Source: Clostridium_AD sp036569345 (GTDB taxonomy: Bacteria > Bacillota > Clostridia > Clostridiales > Clostridiaceae). Taken from it: a stretch of DNA of 9,259 bases. The position numbers were made by a program, and so were the translations under genes. Within the stretch, counting starts at the first letter, position 1; every line of letters begins with the position of its first letter. The stretch lies in assembly GCF_036569345.1 (NCBI RefSeq), contig NZ_DATCQT010000191.1:1-9259 (forward strand). Reading direction: 5' to 3'. Below the pieces are notes generated by a model. The model had not been told where the DNA came from. It worked only from the letters and a program-made list of their open reading frames with translations, and ran no database searches. Of this stretch, positions 1-4,531 are shown in pieces.

Positions 1-42
1 TTAGCACAACAAATTCTAACTAAAATTGTAAGCAATACGTAA
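1..42 (+). CDS. C-terminal end of an upstream gene (partial)
   Basis: Frame 1 is open from the first base and ends at TAA 40-42, giving a 13-residue tail, LAQQILTKIVSNT. The other two + frames stop earlier (TAG at 2-4, TAA at 18-20 region). A strong intrinsic terminator begins about 30 nt after this stop, as expected for the last gene of a transcript. Since a tail chaperone and tape-measure gene follow the cargo block, the gene could encode a structural protein such as the major tail protein, but 13 residues cannot show this. Function unknown. Confidence 0.55.
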   Translation, partial: LAQQILTKIVSNT

Positions 43-73
43 GCTTATACTTTTAAAAAATCAAATAATATTC

Positions 74-130
74 ATAAGCCTATATTTAGCTACTCGCAAA
101 AGGGGCTTAGTATAGGCTTATTTTTTTCTT
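74..130 (+). terminator. Strong intrinsic terminator after the upstream gene
   Basis: Positions 74-84 (ATAAGCCTATA) pair perfectly with 111-121. The stem extends inward through 88-90/105-107 (AGC/GCT) past a T-T mismatch, leaving a loop of about 14 nt. A run of seven T (121-127) followed by CTT lies directly at the base of the right arm. This is the classic Rho-independent layout on the + strand. No comparable U-tract adjoins the stem on the - strand. Confidence 0.88.
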
Positions 131-399
131 TAAATATATTATTTTTTAGAGGGAATAATCCTACTTGTCTTTTGTAAAAAGTAATATAAAATTACTATAT
201 TTAATTTATATGGTTAATTAGAATGGTCGTAAACCCACTCAAACAGTCAGCTTTTTCAACAATTAGCGAAGTTGCAGACTAAAACATATAACTATACATA
301 AAACAAAACTGAAGCCATACAAACGCCCGTATAGTGAAATTGAATAATACCTAATTAATTGTTAAAAAAACACATACATAATAAAATAATATAAAATGC
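131..399. other. Gene-free spacer with stem-loops, possible structured RNA
   Basis: No convincing gene is seen on either strand; the longest + reading frame starting with ATG here is 19 codons (223-282) and lacks a ribosome-binding site. The stretch 220-336 is visibly less A/T-only than its surroundings and contains inverted repeats. 180-185 pairs with 191-196 (AGTAAT/ATTACT). 245-251 pairs with 274-280 (AGTCAGC/GCAGACT, one A-A mismatch), with CAAC 257-260 and GTTG 271-274 able to pair inside or in competition. 291-297 pairs with 329-335 (ACTATAC/GTATAGT). It could be a small RNA, a long leader, or the remnant of a decayed element. No known RNA family was identified with confidence. Confidence 0.3.
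382..395 (+). repeat. A/T motif copy 1 (TAAAATAATATAAA)
   Basis: This 14-mer recurs exactly at 1419-1432 and 3788-3801; the first two copies extend to an identical 16-mer (381-396 and 1418-1433). All lie in front of genes. This copy is just upstream of the -35 box at 400. Confidence 0.5.
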
Positions 400-428
400 T
401 TGACAATTTTATCCTTTAATGTTATTAT
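400..428 (+). promoter_or_regulatory. Near-consensus sigma-A promoter for the toxin-antitoxin-like pair
   Basis: A perfect -35 box TTGACA (400-405), a 17-nt spacer and a -10 box TATTAT (423-428) give one of the best vegetative promoter matches in the window. Transcription would start near 435, leaving a leader of about 45 nt before the first start at 482. The promoter lies downstream of the 74-130 terminator, so the following genes can be expressed independently of the phage tail operon. Confidence 0.75.
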
Positions 429-437
429 ATTATTATA
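422..437 (+). repeat. Tandem 8-mer overlapping the -10 box, possible operator
   Basis: TTATTATA occurs twice in immediate tandem (422-429 and 430-437), covering the -10 box and the predicted start of transcription. Toxin-antitoxin operons are usually repressed by the antitoxin or the complex binding repeats at such a place, so this could be an operator. The repeat contains only A and T, so chance is a real alternative. Confidence 0.3.
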
Positions 438-467
438 CAGATTCAACCAAATAAATAATAAATTATT

Positions 468-474
468 AAAGGAG
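468..474 (+). promoter_or_regulatory. Ribosome-binding site for the upstream start at 482
   Basis: AAAGGAG ends 7 nt before ATG 482, a good Shine-Dalgarno site with standard spacing. It supports the long, 78-residue form of the small ORF. Confidence 0.6.
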
Positions 475-481
475 ATAAATA

Positions 482-718
482 ATGAGAGCTAGAATAAAAA
501 TTATAGAATCGAAGAAAATAATAATCGATGGAGTTAATAAAAGGAGGATGAAAAGAATGGAAGTATCAATTGGAATAGCCCCTGTATTTACTGGTAAAGT
601 AGCAAAAAGAATATTAGAGTTATCTGAATCCAATGAAACAAGTTTGAATACTTCATATATAGAAGAATGTAAAGAACATGCTAAAAAGAATGGTTGGATT
701 ATAAAGAAGAGAAGGTAA
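482..718 (+). CDS. Small basic protein, candidate antitoxin of the GNAT toxin
   Basis: The long form has 78 residues. A second in-frame ATG at 557 (Met26) has its own strong ribosome-binding site, AAGGAGG at 541-547, 9 nt upstream, and would give a 53-residue protein beginning MEVSIGIAPVF. Both starts look usable, so two isoforms or a later true start are possible. The first 25 residues are rich in Lys, Arg and Ile and look non-globular. The rest has a predicted short strand (MEVSIGIA) followed by two helices (about 37-50 and 57-70) and a basic tail (KKRR). The gene sits 6 nt upstream of a TacT-like GNAT gene under the same promoter, the usual antitoxin position. It shows no clear ribbon-helix-helix signature of the DUF1778 antitoxins normally paired with TacT/AtaT. 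The antitoxin role rests on position alone; the family was not recognised. Confidence 0.6.
   Translation: MRARIKIIESKKIIIDGVNKRRMKRMEVSIGIAPVFTGKVAKRILELSESNETSLNTSYIEECKEHAKKNGWIIKKRR
541..547 (+). promoter_or_regulatory. Internal ribosome-binding site deciding an alternative start at 557
   Basis: AAGGAGG lies inside the small ORF, 9 nt before ATG 557, and is stronger than the site used for ATG 482. ATG 548 is too close to it to be used. The site argues for a 53-residue product, either as an extra isoform or as the main one. Confidence 0.6.
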
Positions 719-724
719 TTTATA

Positions 725-1225
725 ATGAATATATCAACATTAAGAATTGGGTATGATTATTTTGATGAACTAGATGATTTTAATTGTGGAGTAAAAACTA
801 TGAATGATTTTTTAAATTTTGATGCAAGAAACCTAGATGAGAATGGAGAAGGTTCAACATATTTATATATTGATGAGAACAGTAAATCGCTAATAGGATA
901 TTACACAATTAAATGCTCCTCTGTTCAAATTAAAGAAGGAAGATATCCAAAAGTATTTCCTGCAATAGAAGTATCAAGATTTGCAATAGATGAGAGTTAT
1001 CAAGGAATAGGACTGAGCCAATCATTATTCTCAGAATTAATTGGTGAGATAAAATATATAAACGATAATTATGTAGGAGTCAAATTTATAACATTGTTTT
1101 CAATATCGGATAAATCATTTAAGTTTTATTCTAACTTTGATTTCGAAGTTGGGGATGATAAAGCAGTAAAAGTATTAGATGATGATATTAACGATAGTTG
1201 CACCTTTATGTTTGCATTAATATAA
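725..1225 (+). CDS. GNAT acetyltransferase, TacT/AtaT toxin-like
   Basis: This 166-residue protein has the full layout of the GNAT toxin family, whose known members (TacT, AtaT) use acetyl-CoA to acetylate the amino group of aminoacyl-tRNA and block translation. The N-terminal motif is FNCGVKTMNDFL (19-30), matching the family pattern F-[DN]-C-G-x3-[LM]-[ND]-x-[WF]-L. Next come a strand with GYYTI (58-62), then VSRFAID (83-89), equivalent to the family's L-x-R-L-A-V-D. The acetyl-CoA pyrophosphate loop is Y92-QGIGLS-98, with Ser where Gly or Ala is usual. The catalytic-type tyrosine is Tyr135 in FKFYSNFDF. Length is typical. The start ATG 725 is 6 nt after the upstream stop, and the GAGAAGG site lies in the upstream gene's last codons, suggesting translational coupling. 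Toxin activity and tRNA target are inferred from family resemblance; a different substrate is possible. No terminator follows directly. Confidence 0.82.
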   Translation: MNISTLRIGYDYFDELDDFNCGVKTMNDFLNFDARNLDENGEGSTYLYIDENSKSLIGYYTIKCSSVQIKEGRYPKVFPAIEVSRFAIDESYQGIGLSQSLFSELIGEIKYINDNYVGVKFITLFSISDKSFKFYSNFDFEVGDDKAVKVLDDDINDSCTFMFALI

Positions 1226-1418
1226 TAATATAAATACATAAAATTGTAACATAATTGTGAGATTAGAATAATATAATATTATAAGAAAGTAATATAAGAA
1301 GTAATAATTAAATTGATTAATATTTGGTGAGAGTGTTTTAGGGGTCGCTCCTTTAGAATAGAGGTTAACCACACTCGTACTCTTGCCGATTTACATAAAA
1401 TTAGTGGTTAGGAAGATA

Positions 1419-1432
1419 TAAAATAATATAAA
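1419..1432 (+). repeat. A/T motif copy 2 (TAAAATAATATAAA)
   Basis: Exact copy of the motif at 382-395. It lies directly against the ribosome-binding site of the endonuclease gene, ending inside its first A residues. The 11-base core AATAATATAAA also occurs at 1224-1234, straight after the acetyltransferase stop. Confidence 0.5.
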
Positions 1433-1438
1433 AGGTGG
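1431..1438 (+). promoter_or_regulatory. Ribosome-binding site deciding the ATG 1448 start
   Basis: AAAGGTGG lies 9 nt before ATG 1448. The same AAAGGTGGTT with the same spacing precedes ATG 3023 (3006-3015), and 17 of the 20 bases through the start codon match. This repeated design supports ATG 1448 over the in-frame TTG 1439, which touches the site itself. Confidence 0.7.
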
Positions 1439-1447
1439 TTGATATTA

Positions 1448-2908
1448 ATGGGATTAATAAGTGAAATTGAAGAAGAAATGATAAATAACAATATATTTTT
1501 AAACGATTTACCAACAGGTGGATTAAATAGAGGCAAACGGATAAATTGGGAAGAGAGCATAGGTTATAAAGTTAAAGGAATCTATGAAAATATTAAATTT
1601 GAAGTTGAGATAGTAGATTATAAAACTAAAGGACAATATTTATGGATAAAATATTTAGACGAAAAACCTTTTAGAATAACAACATCTGGCTTTATGCAAT
1701 GTCGTTTGGGTAAATTGATGGGTGTATTTACTAATGAATTCAAAATAGAATTGGGAGAATCATTCAAAGATGATAAGAGAGATTTAATTATTACAGATAG
1801 AAAATATAAAATTGATAAGAAAGGTATAAGTAGAAAATGGTATAAGTACAAATGTAATAAATGTGGATGGATAAAAGGTGAGATTGAAGAAAGTAATTTC
1901 AAGAAAGGTTATGGATGTTCTTGTTGTGCAAATATAACACCAGTATTAGGGATAAACACTATATGGGATACCGATAGATGGATGTGTGATTTAGGAGTGT
2001 CGGTGAATGATGCCAAATCATATACTAAATGTAGTAATAAAAAAATTACAATTATTTGTCCCGATTGCGGAGAAATAAAAGCAGAATGTATAACTTTGAA
2101 TAATATTTATAGAACACAGTCAATAGGTTGTGCGTGTGGTGATGGACTTAGTTATCCTGAAAAAATCATGTACTCGGTATTAAAGCAATTGGATATAAAT
2201 TTTATTACACAACTCAATAAAACCACATTTAAATGGTGTAAAAATTATAAATATGATTTTTATATAGTTGATATTGGGATTATTGAAACACATGGGTCGC
2301 AACATTATAAAGAAAAAGGAAGAAATGGTTCCAGAAGTTTAATGGAAGAACAAGAGAATGACGAAATTAAAGAAGAATTAGCTAATAGTAATGATATAAA
2401 AGAATATATAATCATTGATTGTAGTAAATCAGAATTACATTTTATTAAAAATAATATAATTGGTAGTATATTAAGTGAATTATATAATTTAAACATTATA
2501 GATTGGAATGAAGCCGAAGAATTTGCACTAACAAACTTGGTTAAAACAGCTTGTAAGATAAAGAAAAATAATCCTAATATTAGTACTGTTGATATAGGGA
2601 AAATGATAAATTCAACCAAAAGCACCATACAAAGATATCTCAAACAAGGAACTAAACTAGGGTGGTGTGAGTATAATCCTAAAGAATCAAGCAAAAATAA
2701 TAAAGTAAGATGTAAACAAGTTGAAATTTTTAAAGATAATAATTCCTTGGGTATATTTTATAGTGTTCGTGAATTAACAAGGCAATCCTTGAAATTATTT
2801 GGAGTAAAATTACAGAATGGTTCTATTTCAAAAGTTTGTAGTGGAAAACAAGAACAATATCATGGCTATACATTTAAATATGTAGAAGATAATAATATTA
2901 TTGTATAA
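1448..2908 (+). CDS. Free-standing homing endonuclease, Vsr/EDxHD-like, with zinc ribbons and NUMOD-like tail
   Basis: The product (486 residues) appears to be a DNA-cutting mobile element protein. Two zinc ribbons come first: C136-x2-C139 with C157/C159/C160, and C204-x2-C207 with C228/C230. The nuclease core follows: Glu238 (YPEK), Asp270 (YDFY) and E280-x-H282-GSQ-H286-Y. This pattern is shared by Vsr-like nucleases and the EDxHD homing endonucleases typified by I-Bth0305I of a Bacillus phage. A helix-turn-helix (about 377-405, IGKMINSTKSTIQRYL) and a NUMOD1-like segment (about 425-481, with SVREL, ISKVCSGK, GYTFKY) would recognise DNA. The start is ATG 1448, 9 nt after AAAGGTGG; a TTG at 1439 would overlap the spacing and is rejected. 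It interrupts no visible gene and lies in an intergenic gap, so it is free-standing rather than intron- or intein-borne. Its target is probably a neighbouring phage sequence, which is an inference. Confidence 0.82.
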   Translation: MGLISEIEEEMINNNIFLNDLPTGGLNRGKRINWEESIGYKVKGIYENIKFEVEIVDYKTKGQYLWIKYLDEKPFRITTSGFMQCRLGKLMGVFTNEFKIELGESFKDDKRDLIITDRKYKIDKKGISRKWYKYKCNKCGWIKGEIEESNFKKGYGCSCCANITPVLGINTIWDTDRWMCDLGVSVNDAKSYTKCSNKKITIICPDCGEIKAECITLNNIYRTQSIGCACGDGLSYPEKIMYSVLKQLDINFITQLNKTTFKWCKNYKYDFYIVDIGIIETHGSQHYKEKGRNGSRSLMEEQENDEIKEELANSNDIKEYIIIDCSKSELHFIKNNIIGSILSELYNLNIIDWNEAEEFALTNLVKTACKIKKNNPNISTVDIGKMINSTKSTIQRYLKQGTKLGWCEYNPKESSKNNKVRCKQVEIFKDNNSLGIFYSVRELTRQSLKLFGVKLQNGSISKVCSGKQEQYHGYTFKYVEDNNIIV

Positions 2909-2918
2909 TTCTAACATT

Positions 2919-2957
2919 TACCTTATAATAGAATAAAATTGTTATGTTTATTATAGG
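2919..2957 (+). repeat. Inverted repeat after the endonuclease gene
   Basis: ACCTTATAATA and TATTATAGGGT, about 19 nt apart, form an 11-bp stem with one G-U pair roughly 12 nt after the endonuclease stop. There is no T-tract after the right arm, so it would be a weak terminator at best; it may instead stabilise the 3' end of the mRNA. Confidence 0.4.
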
Positions 2958-2968
2958 GTAATTATGAT
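2939..2968 (+). promoter_or_regulatory. Candidate promoter for the exported-protein gene
   Basis: TTGTTA (2939-2944) and TATGAT (2963-2968) are separated by 18 nt. The -10 box is a 5/6 match and the -35 box a 4/6 match. Such matches occur by chance in A/T-rich DNA, so this is tentative. It would let the next gene be expressed apart from the endonuclease. Confidence 0.35.
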
Positions 2969-2999
2969 ATTTATTATAATTAGCATACATATCATAATT
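2960..2999 (+). repeat. Perfect 11-bp inverted repeat before the exported-protein gene
   Basis: AATTATGATAT (2960-2970) and its exact complement (2989-2999) flank an 18-nt centre. The left arm covers the candidate -10 box and the right arm ends 7 nt before the AAAGGTGG site of the next gene. It could be an operator for a dimeric repressor or a leader hairpin that affects initiation. Confidence 0.45.
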
Positions 3000-3005
3000 T
3001 AATAC

Positions 3006-3013
3006 AAAGGTGG
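3006..3013 (+). promoter_or_regulatory. Ribosome-binding site shared in design with the endonuclease gene
   Basis: AAAGGTGG lies 9 nt before ATG 3023 and matches the site at 1431-1438. The tail genes use AGGAGG- or AAAGGGG-type sites instead, which suggests the two cargo genes have a common origin or control. Confidence 0.65.
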
Positions 3014-3022
3014 TTAATTATA

Positions 3023-3694
3023 ATGAAAATAAAAGTTAAATCAATAATTGTTGTAGTATTTGTTGTTGCACTATGCGTAACCATTGGAACTCCTATTATT
3101 ACAAAAATAAATATTAATAACGAGTTTAATACTAGATTAAGTCAGTGTAAAGAAATAATAGAGGATGCAGATACACATTTAAGTACTGAACAAATAACGT
3201 TCATAGAAGATTTTGAAAAGAAACATTATATTAATGGTAATTATGATAGTCAATTCGCAACTAAGTTTATACCGTATCTTAGAATTAAGATGAAAGAAAG
3301 AATTACTCTTGATGATGTGGATGCTGTTGATAAATTAATTGTTGTTTCACGTTTAATTACAATAAATACTAAAAGTGATTTAGACAGTTTGCGTTTAAAA
3401 TTAATTGATAAAAAAAATGAATTATCACCACCTCCATATGTTGAAGAAACATCGCCTAAAACATCAGGGGCATCTGTATTTAAACAATCTGACAATGCTT
3501 CTTCTAAACCAGTACAATCATCTGAGCCAACTATTGGAATGACTTCAGATGAGGCTAGAGCGTCTGAATGGGGAAACCCTAATAGTATTAATAAAACGGT
3601 AACGGCTAGTGGCACAGATGAGCAATGGGTTTATGATAATAATGAATACGTATATATTAAAAATGGGATAGTCACTGCAATCCAAACGCATTAA
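3023..3694 (+). CDS. Membrane-anchored exported protein with SmpA/BLIP-like C-terminal domain
   Basis: This 223-residue protein has a short basic start (MKIKVK) and one hydrophobic segment (about 7-27). No lipobox fits the cysteine at 18, so it is probably a signal anchor or signal peptide with the rest outside the cell. Residues 28-135 are helical and charged. A linker of about 136-169 is rich in Pro, Ser and Thr. Residues 170-223 begin IGMTSDEA and continue with WGNP, EQWVY, YVYIKNG and a final strand. This matches the small domains of Firmicute envelope proteins related to SmpA/OmlA and the beta-lactamase-inhibitor-like fold, where W-G-x-P and QWVY-type strands are typical. The role is unknown; it is likely cargo rather than a virion part. 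It has its own AAAGGTGG site and is followed by a terminator, so it closes the cargo block. Confidence 0.65.
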   Translation: MKIKVKSIIVVVFVVALCVTIGTPIITKININNEFNTRLSQCKEIIEDADTHLSTEQITFIEDFEKKHYINGNYDSQFATKFIPYLRIKMKERITLDDVDAVDKLIVVSRLITINTKSDLDSLRLKLIDKKNELSPPPYVEETSPKTSGASVFKQSDNASSKPVQSSEPTIGMTSDEARASEWGNPNSINKTVTASGTDEQWVYDNNEYVYIKNGIVTAIQTH

Positions 3695-3723
3695 ACAAAT
3701 AAAACTTAATAAATAATAATTTT

Positions 3724-3756
3724 AAAGAGGTATGTTAATTCATATCTCTTTTTGTT
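3724..3756 (+). terminator. Intrinsic terminator closing the cargo block
   Basis: AAAGAGGTATG (3724-3734) pairs with CATATCTCTTT (3741-3751) through 11 bp including one G-U pair, with a 6-nt TTAATT loop. The right arm runs into a T-rich tail (TTTTTGTT). It lies about 30 nt after the stop of the exported-protein gene and separates it from the tail module. Confidence 0.8.
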
Positions 3757-3781
3757 ATGTCAAAATATAATCAATTATAAT
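3752..3781 (+). promoter_or_regulatory. Candidate promoter for the tail module
   Basis: TTGTTA (3752-3757), an 18-nt spacer and a perfect TATAAT (3776-3781) lie just after the terminator. A second TATAAT at 3766-3771 has no good -35 partner. If real, it restarts transcription for the chaperone and tape-measure genes; otherwise these depend on readthrough or on a phage-specific polymerase or sigma factor. Confidence 0.4.
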
Positions 3782-3787
3782 TTTAAT

Positions 3788-3801
3788 TAAAATAATATAA
3801 A
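3788..3801 (+). repeat. A/T motif copy 3 (TAAAATAATATAAA)
   Basis: Exact copy of the motif, ending 4 nt before the AGGAGG of the tail chaperone gene. It links the leader of a tail gene to the leaders of the cargo genes. Confidence 0.5.
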
Positions 3802-3819
3802 TTTAGGAGGAACAATAAT

Positions 3820-4497
3820 ATGAGTAATAACGTAGTTAATTTTAGTGATTTAGGTAGTTTAAAGAGGTATGAGAATAAATCTGCAATTTATACAGATGAT
3901 AGGGAAAATGTAATCGTGGTTTATGGTAAAGAAAATATAGAAAAGGTAATATCAGAAATAGAAAATCCAGTATTAATCTATAACCCAAACATTGAATTGA
4001 GAGTATTTATAGTTAATTTATTTGTTAAAAATATGATTGTTGGACAAGATGGGAATGTTACATTTGATATATCCAATTCAAAAGTTATTACAGATTTATT
4101 ATCTAGAATGACAAATATTGATTTAGGACTTGAAGAAGAGAATGAAGAAAATAAAAAAATGATTGAGGCAATTATTGCAGACCCAAGTGATTTGCTAATG
4201 GCTGTGAATGATATTATTGGAGATATTTCTAAAACCGTCATGAAAAGATGGACAAATAACATGATTGAATTGCAAAACATGCCTGAAAAAGAAAGAGAAA
4301 TATACATAAAAGAAATAGAAAGACAATCTGTAGAAGAAAAGAAATCAAAAGAACCTGTAATATCTGAGAAAGAATTACTAGTTATAGAGCTAAATAAAAA
4401 TAAACTTGATTTAGAAAAGCAAATTGCTGAATTAAACAAAGTAGAAACAACATTAGATAATGAGAAAATTATTGAAGACATCAAAGTAATAGAGTAA
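3820..4497 (+). CDS. Probable phage tail assembly chaperone
   Basis: This 225-residue acidic, mostly helical protein has no recognised catalytic motif, signal peptide or membrane segment. Residues 1-75 look mixed alpha/beta (FSDLGSLKRYE, then VIVVYG). Residues 80-165 are helical with an acidic stretch, LEEENEENKK (about 104-113). Residues about 165-225 are charged and form a likely coiled coil. The chaperone call rests on position: in tailed phages the gene or genes just before the tape measure usually encode the gpG/gpGT-type chaperone that coats the tape measure until tail-tube assembly. The start is well set by AGGAGG 3805-3810, 9 nt before ATG. Many such genes carry a -1 frameshift; none is evident, because both alternative frames near the 3' end close quickly. 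The next gene has its own start. Another tail protein is possible. Confidence 0.45.
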   Translation: MSNNVVNFSDLGSLKRYENKSAIYTDDRENVIVVYGKENIEKVISEIENPVLIYNPNIELRVFIVNLFVKNMIVGQDGNVTFDISNSKVITDLLSRMTNIDLGLEEENEENKKMIEAIIADPSDLLMAVNDIIGDISKTVMKRWTNNMIELQNMPEKEREIYIKEIERQSVEEKKSKEPVISEKELLVIELNKNKLDLEKQIAELNKVETTLDNEKIIEDIKVIE

Positions 4498-4531
4498 TAT
4501 AAATTATTAAACTTATGAAAGGGGATTAATA

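Larger units (their letters stand above)
1226..1447 (+). promoter_or_regulatory. Structured leader region of the endonuclease gene
   Basis: The first 100 nt are nearly all A/T, with a weak promoter candidate (TTGTGA 1255-1260, 16 nt, TATTAT 1277-1282). The segment 1326-1410 is more G/C-rich and full of complementary arms. GAGTGT 1331-1336 pairs with ACACTC 1371-1376. A small hairpin forms around 1340-1352 (AGGGG-TCG-CTCCT, one G-U pair). GGTTAACC 1363-1370 is self-complementary. TAACCAC 1366-1372 pairs with GTGGTTA 1404-1410. The first and last helices share two bases, so they could form alternative folds or a pseudoknot-like arrangement just ahead of the ribosome-binding site. No U-tract follows, so this is not a simple terminator. 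A regulatory leader is plausible; no known riboswitch was recognised. Confidence 0.35.
131..3723 (+). other. Putative cargo (moron) block inside the tail module
   Basis: The block holds a toxin-antitoxin-like pair, a homing endonuclease and an exported membrane-anchored protein, none of which is a virion or assembly protein. Intrinsic terminators stand at both edges (74-130 and 3724-3756) and a near-consensus promoter lies inside (400-428). Independent promoters and terminators are the recognised mark of morons in phage genomes. No direct repeats or attachment sites at the edges and no recombinase were found, so the way the block was gained is unknown. Confidence 0.5.

Noticed and set aside
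223..282. A 19-codon ORF beginning MVVNPLKQ in the spacer
   Set aside because: It has no ribosome-binding site, is very short and overlaps the arms of a stem-loop; it may be chance.
205..345. A group I intron interrupting a phage gene
   Set aside because: Only two short fragments resemble P7 elements; no P4-P6 core was found, the upstream gene ends with a stop and terminator, and no downstream exon continues it.
1439..1450. TTG 1439 as the start of the endonuclease gene
   Set aside because: It abuts the AAAGGTGG site with no spacing, whereas ATG 1448 has the same 9-nt spacing as the matching leader at 3006-3025.
1618..2694. Two - strand reading frames within the endonuclease gene
   Set aside because: They overlap conserved zinc-ribbon and nuclease codons on the + strand and have no ribosome-binding sites or recognisable motifs.
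4141..4165. A slippery A-run as a programmed frameshift site in the tail chaperone gene
   Set aside because: The run is in the middle of the gene, not in the zero-frame arrangement X-XXY-YYZ, and the -1 frame meets a stop within a few codons.
3250..4484. Long - strand reading frames opposite the exported protein and the tail chaperone genes
   Set aside because: They are antisense to well-supported genes with strong ribosome-binding sites, encode low-complexity Ser/Phe/Ile-rich sequences and lack their own initiation sites.
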